From contig VBOA01000007.1 of NCBI GenBank assembly GCA_005877695.1, positions 198,336-262,335 of the forward strand: a stretch of 64,000 nucleotides of DNA. The letters are read 5' to 3'. This document shows positions 10,049 to 19,601 of the stretch, piece after piece. The translations under genes and the position numbers were made by a program. The notes under the pieces are model-generated. The model was not told the DNA's origin and did no database searches. It was given only the letters and a program-made list of their open reading frames with translations. Position 1 is the stretch's first letter, and the number at the start of each line of letters is the position of its first letter. Source of the DNA: Gammaproteobacteria bacterium (lineage in GTDB: Bacteria > Pseudomonadota > Gammaproteobacteria > Diplorickettsiales > Diplorickettsiaceae).

Positions 10049-10954
10049 ATGTTTTTGTTTATGAACAATTTATATAAATTCTTAAGAGCAGGATTTGCGG
10101 CGATTTTATATCTTATTGTTCTTATAGTTTGGTTTATTCCTTTATTTATTTTAGGTTTGCTACGATTTTTCATTCCTTTAAAAAAATGGCGAAAATTAAC
10201 CAGAAGACTCATGGAGTCTTTACATGCTATTTGGTTACGCAGCAATTATTTTCTTTTAAAATGGATAACTTCCATTAGGTGGGAAGTAAAAGGATTAGAA
10301 CAATTACATTATAAAGAATGGTATTTACTCATTTCTAATCATCAATCCTGGGCAGATATACTTATTTTACAGTATATTTTTAGCGGAAAAATTCCTCCAT
10401 TAAAATTTTTCCTTAAAAAGGAATTACTTTGGACTTTGCCAATAGCGAGTTGGGCATGTTGGTTGTTAGACTTTCCATTCATGCATCGATATAGCAAAAC
10501 TAAAATAGCCAAACACCCAGAGCTTAAAAATAAGGATGTTGAAGAAACTAAAAAAGCGAGTGCAAAGTTTAAAAATACACCCACAACTGTTGCTAATTTT
10601 GTCGAAGGTACTCGATTTTCACAAGAAAAACATGAATTACAAGCTTCCCTTTACCAATATTTACTACGCCCCAAAGCAGCTGGGATCGCATTTAGTCTTG
10701 CTGTTTTGGGGGATTTTTTTCATAAAATTCTTAATGTTACAATTATTTATCCCCCCGATCAGGCTAGTTTGCTAGATTTGTTATCAGGAAATATAAAAAA
10801 AATAATTGTTAATGTAGAAACAATTTCCATTACAAAGGACTGGTTGGGTGATTATGAAAATGATCGACAATTTCGGATTACTTTTCAAAAAAAACTCAAT
10901 GAATTATGGGAACAGAAAGATCAACTTATCAAAACTCAACTGAAAAATTTTTAA
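10049..10954 (+). CDS. 1-acyl-sn-glycerol-3-phosphate acyltransferase family (PlsC/YihG-like)
   Basis: SNHQSWADILIL (HX4D) and FVEGTRFS motifs. Confidence 0.88.
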   Translation: MFLFMNNLYKFLRAGFAAILYLIVLIVWFIPLFILGLLRFFIPLKKWRKLTRRLMESLHAIWLRSNYFLLKWITSIRWEVKGLEQLHYKEWYLLISNHQSWADILILQYIFSGKIPPLKFFLKKELLWTLPIASWACWLLDFPFMHRYSKTKIAKHPELKNKDVEETKKASAKFKNTPTTVANFVEGTRFSQEKHELQASLYQYLLRPKAAGIAFSLAVLGDFFHKILNVTIIYPPDQASLLDLLSGNIKKIIVNVETISITKDWLGDYENDRQFRITFQKKLNELWEQKDQLIKTQLKNF

Positions 10955-10969
10955 TATTTGGGGTGAGCT

Positions 10970-11911
10970 TTGAGTAAAAAAAACCTTTTATGCATCGCCA
11001 CTCGAAAAAGTCCTTTGGCTTATTGGCAAGCCAATATAATTAAAAAACAATTAGAAAATCTTTTTCCATATTTAACAATAAATTTGCTGCCTTTGCTTAC
11101 CGAAGGAGATAGGCTACAAAATAGTGCATTAAGTAAGTTGGGAGGTAAAGGTCTATTTGTTAAGGAATTAGAACGGGCCTTACTAAATCATGAGGCAGAT
11201 ATAGCTGTTCATTCTATGAAAGATCTTCCTATGGATTTAGAGACAGGTTTAGTTTTAGGGGCCATTTGCAAGCGCGAAGATCCTCGCGATGTATTAATCT
11301 CAAGGTTTCGTCAGTCTTTAGCGGAGTTACCATCTGGGGCTTATGTAGGCACCTCAAGTTTACGTCGTCAATCGCAATTATTGGGATTGCGTCCAGACTT
11401 GCGAGTAGGATTATTAAGGGGCAATGTTGGAACGCGTTTAGATAAATTAGCAGCGGGGGAATTTGACGCTATAATTTTAGCAGCTGCTGGGCTCATTCGT
11501 TTAGAAAAAGCCGATTGTATTAGCGAGTATTTTGAGGCGAACCGATTTGTGCCAGCACCAGGTCAAGGTGCTCTAGGCATAGAATGTCGTATTAATGATA
11601 AGGAAGTTTTAAACTATATTTCAAAATTGACCGATCCTGATACCTATTATTGTGTATTAGCTGAGCGTGCTTTAAGCCGAGAACTAGGAGGGAGTTGTCA
11701 AGTCCCTATCGCTGCTTATGCAACTCCTTTGGATCAAGGGCAAATAAATTTACAGGCTTTAGTGGGAAATCTAGATGGGACAAAACTAATTCAAGTTGAA
11801 AAAAGAGGAAACATTGCTGATGCAGAAAAGATTGGATTGTTAGCAGCACAGAGTTTGCGCAATCTTGGTGTTGAAGAAATTCTAAAGGAAATAGTAAATA
11901 TAAATTCTTAG
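10970..11911 (+). CDS. hemC: Hydroxymethylbilane synthase (porphobilinogen deaminase), TTG start
   Basis: IATRKSPLAYWQA, VHSMKDLPM, GTSSLRR, GQGALGIECR, GGSCQVPIAAY (cofactor Cys). Confidence 0.96.
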   Translation: MSKKNLLCIATRKSPLAYWQANIIKKQLENLFPYLTINLLPLLTEGDRLQNSALSKLGGKGLFVKELERALLNHEADIAVHSMKDLPMDLETGLVLGAICKREDPRDVLISRFRQSLAELPSGAYVGTSSLRRQSQLLGLRPDLRVGLLRGNVGTRLDKLAAGEFDAIILAAAGLIRLEKADCISEYFEANRFVPAPGQGALGIECRINDKEVLNYISKLTDPDTYYCVLAERALSRELGGSCQVPIAAYATPLDQGQINLQALVGNLDGTKLIQVEKRGNIADAEKIGLLAAQSLRNLGVEEILKEIVNINS

Positions 11912-11941
11912 ACCCAAAGTGATAAAGGTCAAGGCTCTTAA

Positions 11942-12580
11942 TTATTTAAGTAAAGTTTTATGGGGATATTCACAAAGATCTCGAATGATGCATTCAGGAC
12001 ATTTGGGTTTGCGAGCTAAGCAAATATAACGCCCGTGCAAAACTAGCCAATGATGAGCGTTTTTTAAATATCTTTTAGGCACAACTTTTAACAGCATTTT
12101 TTCAACAGCCAAAGGTGTTTTTCCTGGAGCTAAGCCGGTTCTATTACATACTCGAAAAATATGTGTATCAACAGCAATAGTGGGTTGATGGAAAGCTGTG
12201 TTAAGAATAACATTAGCAGTTTTACGTCCCACGCCAGGTAGGCTTTCCAAGCTTTCACGATTATCGGGAACTTTCCCTTGATATTGTTCTAATAAAATTT
12301 TACAGGTTTTTATGATATTTTTTGCTTTGGTATTATATAAACCAATAGTCTTTATATATTTTTTTAAACCAATTAATCCCAGCGCAGCGATTTTTTTTGG
12401 TGTGTTTGTTTTATCAAATAAAATTTGTGTTGCTTTATTAACGGATTTATCTGTCGCTTGAGCGGAAAGAATAACTGCAATTAATAATTCAAAAGGTGAA
12501 GAGTAAATCAATTCTGTTGTTGGATGAGGATTTTGAGTGTGAAAACGTTGAAAAATAGCTGTACGTTTTTTTTGATTCAT
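11942..12580 (-). CDS. nth: Endonuclease III
   Basis: [14 protein letters not shown] HhH, VDTHIFRV, 4Fe-4S cluster Cys ([17 protein letters not shown]). Confidence 0.95.
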   Translation of the reverse strand: MNQKKRTAIFQRFHTQNPHPTTELIYSSPFELLIAVILSAQATDKSVNKATQILFDKTNTPKKIAALGLIGLKKYIKTIGLYNTKAKNIIKTCKILLEQYQGKVPDNRESLESLPGVGRKTANVILNTAFHQPTIAVDTHIFRVCNRTGLAPGKTPLAVEKMLLKVVPKRYLKNAHHWLVLHGRYICLARKPKCPECIIRDLCEYPHKTLLK

Positions 12581-12714
12581 GATTTATTTCTTTAAAATTA
12601 GATAGCCTGAAAAGTGTTTAACAGAGACAATAATTTATACCTTTTAGAATTAACGCAAATCTGCAATGTTCTTATTAAAAAACGCTAGAAAATGATACTT
12701 CTTTATATCAGAGT

Positions 12715-13365
12715 TTATTTTTTCTTTTTAAAATCCATTCTTGATTGAACCATGACCCCTAAAAATCGATGAGGTTTGTCTAACAATAAGGTTTTGAAAT
12801 CAGTATTGAGAGGTTTAAGAATAGTATGTCCGCCATCAATTAAAATTTGTTTAAAATTGGGCAAGTCATGCCCATCAATATGGACTATGGCAAAGTCAAG
12901 ATTATTAGGTTTTAAATCAGGGTCTATAAGCAATATAGTTCCTTCTGGAAAACGAGGCTCCATCGTAGTATCTCTAGCGGCAACAGCATAAGCATGTTGG
13001 CTCATGTCGATATCCGTAGAAATCGTTGGCAAAGGGGCAAGTTTTTCAGGAAGAATAGGCCAATGTAATACTTGTGACCAAGGAAGCAATGGAATTTGAC
13101 GCCAACCTTGAGCATCAGGATTAAAAGTTCCAGGAATCCGATCAGTTGATAGAGGTTCATCGCCGATGAGTTGACTGATAGATATAGCAAAAAAATTGGC
13201 AATTGGGCTTAAGGTGGCGACTTTGGGATTATCAGTTTCTCCTGAACAAATTCGATGTACTACAGGTTGGCCTACACCGGTGCGTCGCGCTAGTTCTGAT
13301 TCATTAATCCCTAACTCAGCCATTAATCCTTTAAGAATTTTGCTCATGCTACTCGTAGTTTTCAT
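12715..13365 (-). CDS. XRE-family transcriptional regulator with S24/LexA-like C-terminal domain (catalytic Ser replaced)
   Basis: N-terminal HTH (LMAELGINESELARRTGVGQPVVHRICSG) and S24-like AARDTTMEPRFPEGTILLIDP. Confidence 0.85.
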   Translation of the reverse strand: MKTTSSMSKILKGLMAELGINESELARRTGVGQPVVHRICSGETDNPKVATLSPIANFFAISISQLIGDEPLSTDRIPGTFNPDAQGWRQIPLLPWSQVLHWPILPEKLAPLPTISTDIDMSQHAYAVAARDTTMEPRFPEGTILLIDPDLKPNNLDFAIVHIDGHDLPNFKQILIDGGHTILKPLNTDFKTLLLDKPHRFLGVMVQSRMDFKKKK

Positions 13366-13773
13366 ATCTTTTTCACTTATTAATTAGCGGTAATTTTACC
13401 TATGTCCATGCTGATTTTCCAACGCTGACAACTGAGGGTAAAAAAGCTGTTAGCGGCGGGGGTATTCTAACATGACAGGGCACTTATACTAAATAATGAT
13501 GTAATTTATTGTCCAATCAAAACTAGAATTTTTGCGACACTGTAGTTACAAATGGCAGATTTTTTTATTTTTAGCAGTAGAAGAGTTTGATTTAAAAATC
13601 TTAAAAACAGATTCATAAAGTGCTAATTATTTTAAAAACGGTTAAATCCTAAAAAACTTAAAGAAAGCCCATAAAAAGATAAAAGTAGGTATTTTACTTA
13701 CGACTTGCAAAAGCCCTCTTTAATTAAGAATGGATTTAAGGCTATTTAACCCTTCGAAGTGTAATTCGAGAAG

Positions 13774-13800
13774 ATAATCCTTGTCAGTTGCAAGGATTAT
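13774..13800 (+). promoter_or_regulatory. Perfect 10-bp stem hairpin in the rpsO upstream region
   Basis: ATAATCCTTG-TCAGTTG-CAAGGATTAT read directly, about 40 nt upstream of the rpsO start. Confidence 0.5.
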
Positions 13801-13841
13801 GCATAGAATAGCGGGTTCATTTGTAAGAGGTAAAGGGTTTT

Positions 13842-14099
13842 ATGTTGGCTAAAAAAGAAATAATGGCTAAATTTCAGCGTTCTCCGGGTGATACAGGATC
13901 TACACAAGTTCAGGTTGCAGTATTATGTTGGGAAATTGAACGGCTAAATGGGCACTTTCAAATGCACAAAAAAGATAATCATTCAAAGCAGGGCTTATTA
14001 AAAAAGGTGGCTGCGCGTCGAAAATTATTAAACTATTTTAAAGCCGTGGATATACAAGGCTATTTAACGCTAATTAAGCAGCTTGGCTTACGTGGTTAA
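13842..14099 (+). CDS. rpsO: 30S ribosomal protein S15
   Basis: GDTGSTQVQVAVL...HFQMHKKDNHSKQGLLKKVAARRKLLNY. Confidence 0.97.
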   Translation: MLAKKEIMAKFQRSPGDTGSTQVQVAVLCWEIERLNGHFQMHKKDNHSKQGLLKKVAARRKLLNYFKAVDIQGYLTLIKQLGLRG

Positions 14100-14188
14100 A
14101 TCTCGGTTCATCTTCGTTGAAGACATATTATTATTTATATCAATGGGCGGCACTTTCGCCCATTTGTTTTTTTTGAGGGAATGTAAGC

Positions 14189-16309
14189 GTGTTAATTAAT
14201 TCTATAAAGAAAGTCGTGCAGTTTGGTTCGCAGGAAATGATTCTAGAAACCGGGACAATTGCGCGCCAAGCGACATCATCAGTTGTTGTGAGCTTGGATG
14301 GTACGACCGTTTTAGTGACTGTTGTAGGAAACAGGCAGCAAAATGAAGAAAAAGACTTTTTTCCATTGACTGTTCAATATCAAGAACGTGCCTACGCAGC
14401 TGGGCGTATTCCAGGTGGTTATTTTAAAAGAGAAGGAAGGCCTTCTGAAAAAGAAATTTTAACTTCGCGCTTAATTGATCGACCTATAAGGCCTCTATTC
14501 CCTGAAGGTTTTTATAATGAAGTGCAAGTTGTTGCAACTGTTTTATCGTCAAATTCCGAAATTAACGCAGATATTCCTGCTTTAATTGGCGCTTCCGCAG
14601 CTTTAAGCTTATCAGGTTTACCTTTTAAAGGTCCGATTGCAGCGGTAAGAGTGGGGTATTCGGAAGGACGATATATTTTGAATCCAAGCTTCAAGCAACT
14701 TGAAACATCAGATTTGGATTTAGTAGTTGCAGGTACAGACAAGGCCGTTTTAATGGTGGAGTCTCAAGCAGCTGAGCTTAGTGAAGAAATTATGTTGAAT
14801 GCTATTTTGTTTGGGCATCAACAAATGCAAGGGGTTATTCAAGCTATTAAAGAGCTTGCTGAAGAGGCAGGAATATCTGCTTGGGATGTTCCAACAACCG
14901 CAGCATATCAATTAGATCCGGTTGTAGAGCAAGAAATAACCCAAGCTATTCAGTCTTTATATATTGAGGCTTATACCATTCCGGAAAAATTAACTCGTAA
15001 AGTTAAATTAGATAATTTACGAAATAGTACTATCGTGAAATGGGTGAATGAAGAAAAAGGGATTTCCACTAAAGCAATTCAGTTATTTCTAGAAAACTTA
15101 GAAGAGAAAATAGTACGTGGTCGTATTCTATCAGGCGAAACCCGTATTGATGGACGTGATAAGAAAACAGTTCGTCCTATTACTATTCAGCCAGGATTTT
15201 TACCGCGTACACATGGTTCGGCTGTATTTACTAGGGGCGAGACACAAGCATTAGTTGTTACTACTTTGGGTACGGATAGGGATGCACAAACCATTGAAGC
15301 CTTAGATGGAGAAGGACGTGAAACATTTATGCTTCACTATAATTTTCCTCCCTATAGCGTAGGCGAAACTGGCCAAATCGGAAGTCCTAAACGACGTGAA
15401 ATTGGACATGGTAATTTAGCAAAACGTGCTTTACGTGCTGTACTACCGAATGAATCCGATTTCCCTTATGTATTGCGTGTTGTTTCTGAAATCACCGAGT
15501 CAAATGGATCTAGCTCTATGGCAACAGTCTGTGGTGCGAGTATAGCTTTAATGGATGCAGGCGTACCTTTAAAGAAGCATGTAGCAGGGATTGCAATGGG
15601 CTTAATAAAAGAAGGTGATCAGTTTGCTATCTTAACCGATATTTTAGGCGATGAAGATCATTTGGGAGATATGGATTTTAAAGTTGCGGGGACTCTCGAT
15701 GGGGTTACAGCGTTACAAATGGATATTAAAATTGATGGCATTACAGAAGAAATTTTGCAAGTGGCATTAAATCAAGCAAAAGAAGGACGCTTTCATATAT
15801 TAAATATTATGCAAGAAACTTTATCTGAACCACGGATAGAAGTTTCCCCTTATGCACCACGTATAACCACTTTAAAAATAAACCCCGAGAAAATTCGTGA
15901 TTTAATTGGAAAAGGTGGAGCAACCATTCGCGCCATTACTGAAGAAACGGGAACTTTAATCGATATTAGCGACGATGGTATTGTTCGAATCTCGACATCT
16001 GATTTACATGCTTGTCAAGATGCAATTGAACGTATTAAAAAGGTAACGGCAGAAGTGGAAGTGGGTCGTACTTATGAAGGTGAAATTGTTAAACTGACCG
16101 ATTTTGGTGCTTTTGTTAATGTATTGCCCGGGCGAGATGGTTTAGTACATATTTCACAAATTTCTAAAGAACGTGTTGAACAAGTGAGTGATGTATTAAG
16201 TGAAGGTCAAATTGTTAAAGTCAAAGTACTAGAAATAGATAGACAAGGTCGAATTCGTTTGACAATGAAAGATCTGGAAACAGAAGTAGAGGATGAAATA
16301 CATTCGTGA
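14189..16309 (+). CDS. pnp: Polyribonucleotide nucleotidyltransferase (PNPase)
   Basis: Two RNase PH domains, KH ([16 protein letters not shown]) and S1 domains; directly after rpsO. Confidence 0.98.
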   Translation: MLINSIKKVVQFGSQEMILETGTIARQATSSVVVSLDGTTVLVTVVGNRQQNEEKDFFPLTVQYQERAYAAGRIPGGYFKREGRPSEKEILTSRLIDRPIRPLFPEGFYNEVQVVATVLSSNSEINADIPALIGASAALSLSGLPFKGPIAAVRVGYSEGRYILNPSFKQLETSDLDLVVAGTDKAVLMVESQAAELSEEIMLNAILFGHQQMQGVIQAIKELAEEAGISAWDVPTTAAYQLDPVVEQEITQAIQSLYIEAYTIPEKLTRKVKLDNLRNSTIVKWVNEEKGISTKAIQLFLENLEEKIVRGRILSGETRIDGRDKKTVRPITIQPGFLPRTHGSAVFTRGETQALVVTTLGTDRDAQTIEALDGEGRETFMLHYNFPPYSVGETGQIGSPKRREIGHGNLAKRALRAVLPNESDFPYVLRVVSEITESNGSSSMATVCGASIALMDAGVPLKKHVAGIAMGLIKEGDQFAILTDILGDEDHLGDMDFKVAGTLDGVTALQMDIKIDGITEEILQVALNQAKEGRFHILNIMQETLSEPRIEVSPYAPRITTLKINPEKIRDLIGKGGATIRAITEETGTLIDISDDGIVRISTSDLHACQDAIERIKKVTAEVEVGRTYEGEIVKLTDFGAFVNVLPGRDGLVHISQISKERVEQVSDVLSEGQIVKVKVLEIDRQGRIRLTMKDLETEVEDEIHS

Positions 16310-16681
16310 TCAATAAAAAGCAACATACATCAGCTTTTATAAACTTAGTTGATAAAATAAAGTTTCAAATAAAAGAGTTGACAGTTGCCAATTTAAATAA
16401 AAAAATTAACAGCCAACACGAATTTTATTTAATTGATGTGCGTGAGCATGATGAGTTTCAGCAAGGATCTATTGCTCCTGCAATCCATTTAAGTAAGGGA
16501 GTCATTGAGCGTGATATTGAGAAATATATTCCGGATCTTGAGGCACAGATTATTGTTTATTGGTGGGTTTCGGTCTTGCTTAGTAGCAGATAATCTACAA
16601 AAAATGGGCTATCGTCACGTTTCTTCTTTGCAAGGTGGCTTGCGAGCTTGGTTAGAAGCAGGTTATCCATTGTCAAAATGA
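16306..16681 (+). pseudogene. Rhodanese-like domain protein disrupted by a frameshift at the active site
   Basis: LIDVREHDEFQQGSIAPAIHLSKGVIE...IIVYW; next frame continues GGFRSCLVADNLQKMGYRHVSSLQGGLRAWLEAGYPLSK*. Two nt are missing at tattg^gtggg (about 16561), where a Cys codon is expected. Confidence 0.8.
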
Positions 16682-16715
16682 CAAATAGTGATGGTTTGTG
16701 CCTTGATATAGATTT

Positions 16716-16800
16716 GCCGAGGTGGTGAAATTGGTAGACACGCAAGTTTCAGGTATTTGTGGGGCAACCCTTGGAGGTTCGAGTCCTCTTCTCGGCACCA
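16716..16800 (+). tRNA. tRNA-Leu (CAG)
   Basis: GCCGAGG...TTCAGGT anticodon loop...GGTTCGAGTCCTCTTCTCGGCACCA; long variable arm; acceptor ends pair; CCA encoded. Confidence 0.95.
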
Positions 16801-16804
16801 TTAA

Positions 16805-17336
16805 CTAATGGCAAATTTTAATCGCTACTGTTAGTAAGAGAGTAATCTTTTTATTGATTTGTAATGGCTCTGAAATTTTATTTATTTCACTGCAATTCTT
16901 TATTTTATCGAACTTCTTTATCAGCTTAGTTGTTTCATTTGCTAAGCAAGTCATCTCAAGAAATGGTCTTATTGAGCCGCCACTATAATCCTTCGTAGCA
17001 TTTTCACAGCCACTATCGCGAAGTCTTTTCCATTGAGCGATCTTTTCCTCGAGCTGAGACTGACAAGCTGACAGTTGTAGCTTATTATTAAGTAAAGTTT
17101 GTCTTAATTTGAAAATAGCTGTAGTAGCATCTTTGTCGGCACAAAGATCCATGTCTAGTTGGCTTTTAGCTGCGTTACAATTAGCAAAGAGTGTCTTTAA
17201 TTTGTTCACGGGAATATGACTTCGTTTTGATATATTTGCTATTACCTCAGATTCTAAAGTTACTGATAGTGACGACAAAGAAAAAATCATTAAACTGAGG
17301 CTGATAAGGAAATATAAAAAAAAAATGGTTTTTCAT
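16805..17336 (-). CDS. LprI/DUF1311-like secreted protein; N-terminal signal peptide separated from the ORF by a poly-T tract frameshift
   Basis: Listed ORF ends at 17290. Upstream ATG at 17336 (MKNHFF...) is out of frame by one T in a 10-T run; with 9 Ts it reads MKNHFFLYFLISLSLMIFSLSSLSVTLES. Cys-rich LDMDLCADKDA...LSACQSQLEEKI...CENATKDYSGGSIRPFLEMTCLANET. Confidence 0.6.
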
Positions 17337-17466
17337 ACTGTATTTAGGCTTACACAATATCCAAGTAAGGCAAGCGTATAGAAAAATATTTATTAAAGCA
17401 ATAAAAAAACTTGGTATTTTTTGGAAAATCGGTTTAAATAGTCGAAATTATTTTTAGTCTTATTCC

Positions 17467-18546
17467 ATGTTGAGCGTATCATCGCCTCTCTATGACATCA
17501 ATAAAACCTTTGAAGAAAACTTCAACAATCCCCCTTTCACTTCAATAAAACCACCGACTCGAGATTGGCCGAAAAAAAAACAGTGGATTTCTTTATTAGG
17601 TTATTCTTTAGCCTCAAATATCGGCGCTGCTGCCTGTGCCGTAACAACAGGTAAAGGCATCGCATTATTATCGCAACTAGGATTTGACGTACTGACTTAC
17701 AAAACTATCCGATGTAAAGCCTATCCAACACACCCTTTACCTAACATTGTATATCTAGACCGTGAAAAATTATTTAATTTCGCTGATTTAAAAGAAGTTG
17801 TCTTTACTAGGGATCAAATTGAAGAAATCAGCGATAAATTTGCTATTAGTAATTCCTTTGGTAATGGCTGTTTGGAACCGATGGCGGTTATGCAGGATAT
17901 AGCTTTTGCCAAAAACTCTTTGGCAGAAGGTCAAATGTTGATTGTGTCGGTTTATGGCGAGGGAGATTCGCTTAGATCAATATCCCAAGATTTTGCTGCG
18001 GCAGCATTGCTGGCCAAAGAAGCAGGTGCTGATGTTATAGAGTTAAATTTTTCATGTCCTAATTTAATGAAATCCGGAGAACCTCTTTATTGCAGTATTG
18101 AACATGTTTCACAAATAACAACATTTGTTGTGAAATGTTTAGGGAGTATTCCAGTATTAGTGAAAGTTGGTTTAATTCATCAGCATGAACTTCTTGTTAA
18201 ATTATTAATTTCAGCGGCACAAGCAGGTGCAAGGGGGATTAGTGCGATTAACTCGATTAGTATGCGAGTGTTAAATAAAAATCATCTCCCTGCATTTGGA
18301 AAAAGAATTTATAGTGGGGTTTCAGGTTATCCGATCCGACACCTAGCATTGGAATGTATTAAAAAATTAGTTCAAATTAATCAAACTGAAAAATTACACT
18401 TAACTATTTTAGGTATGGGTGGCATTACTATGCCTCAACATTTTAATCAATTTTTAAATACGGGTGCCGATATTGCTCTTTCTGCAACGGGTATGATGTG
18501 GAATCCTTATCTTGCTAACCAATTTCACCAACAGATAAGGTCATGA
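17467..18546 (+). CDS. Dihydroorotate dehydrogenase-family protein
   Basis: VIELNFSCPN, SIPVLVKVGL, GISAINS, ILGMGGI motifs; overlaps carA start in the pyr operon. Confidence 0.85.
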   Translation: MLSVSSPLYDINKTFEENFNNPPFTSIKPPTRDWPKKKQWISLLGYSLASNIGAAACAVTTGKGIALLSQLGFDVLTYKTIRCKAYPTHPLPNIVYLDREKLFNFADLKEVVFTRDQIEEISDKFAISNSFGNGCLEPMAVMQDIAFAKNSLAEGQMLIVSVYGEGDSLRSISQDFAAAALLAKEAGADVIELNFSCPNLMKSGEPLYCSIEHVSQITTFVVKCLGSIPVLVKVGLIHQHELLVKLLISAAQAGARGISAINSISMRVLNKNHLPAFGKRIYSGVSGYPIRHLALECIKKLVQINQTEKLHLTILGMGGITMPQHFNQFLNTGADIALSATGMMWNPYLANQFHQQIRS

Positions 18547-19595
18547 AAAAATTAGTTTCTGCACAATTGGTATTAAAAACAGGTGAAAGCTTTGTGGGAT
18601 ACATGCCAGCAAGCCAAACAACAGAAATTTCTGGTGAAGTTATATTTAATACAGGTATGGTGGGTTATGTGGAATCCTTAACCGACCCTTCTTATGCTGG
18701 TCAGATATTATGTTTCACCTATCCTTTGTTAGGAAATTATGGTGTGTCTCCACCAACTACTTGGGAATCTAACAAAATTCAAGTAAAGGGAGTCATTATT
18801 TCTGAATTGGCGACATTTTATTCAAACCATGCTGCTCAGAATTCATTAGGAAATTGGTTGGAAATTCAAAATACACCTTTTATCACTGGCGTGGATACAC
18901 GGGCGTTAACACATTGTTTAAGAGTGAATGGAGTAACACCAGGTGTAATTACTTCACTAAATAAGCCTCATGGCAATTTTATTGAATTCGAAACCATCGA
19001 TTGGGTAAAGAAAGTAACAATTACTGAGCCGCTTTATTATGGTGAAGGTAGAAAAAAAATAATTGTTGTAGATTGTGGTTTAAAAGAAAATATTTTACGT
19101 TGCTTATTAAAATTTCCGATTAAAATTAAAAGGGTTCCTTATAATTACGATTATAGCCAGGAGGATTATGATGGAGTTTTTATTTCCAATGGTCCAGGTG
19201 ATCCGCAAATATGTAAAGAAACGGTAGTCGTTTTAAAAAAAGCTTTAATCAAAAAAAAGCCTTGTTTCGGTATTTGTTTAGGGACGCAATTGATGGCTTT
19301 GGCTGTAGGTGCTAAAACCTATAAATTAATTTTTGGTCATCGCTCGCAAAATCAACCCTGTATTTATTTGCCTACACAAAGATGTTATTTAACCTCACAA
19401 AATCACGGGTATGCAGTCAATGAGAAGTCGCTTCCTAAAGATTGGCAAGTTTTGTTTCGGAATTTAAATGATGGAACGGCTGCAGGAATTGAACATAAAA
19501 AAGATCCTTTTTTTTCCGTACAATTTCATCCCGAGGCTGCACCTGGGCCGATGGATACACAATGGTTATTCGAGCGTTTTTATCGCATGTTATAA
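18543..19595 (+). CDS. carA: Carbamoyl-phosphate synthase small subunit
   Basis: FNTGMVGYVESLTDPSYAGQIL, FISNGPGDP, CFGICLGTQLMALA, VQFHPEAAPGP. Confidence 0.96.
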   Translation: MKKLVSAQLVLKTGESFVGYMPASQTTEISGEVIFNTGMVGYVESLTDPSYAGQILCFTYPLLGNYGVSPPTTWESNKIQVKGVIISELATFYSNHAAQNSLGNWLEIQNTPFITGVDTRALTHCLRVNGVTPGVITSLNKPHGNFIEFETIDWVKKVTITEPLYYGEGRKKIIVVDCGLKENILRCLLKFPIKIKRVPYNYDYSQEDYDGVFISNGPGDPQICKETVVVLKKALIKKKPCFGICLGTQLMALAVGAKTYKLIFGHRSQNQPCIYLPTQRCYLTSQNHGYAVNEKSLPKDWQVLFRNLNDGTAAGIEHKKDPFFSVQFHPEAAPGPMDTQWLFERFYRML

Positions 19596-19601
19596 AAAAT
19601 T

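Noticed and set aside
9955-10245. Minus-strand 96-aa ORF overlapping the acyltransferase start
   Set aside because: Basic low-complexity translation, mostly antisense to a conserved CDS.
10970-11911. hemC separated from hemD as a novelty
   Set aside because: Separation of hemC from hemDXY is common; not remarkable alone.
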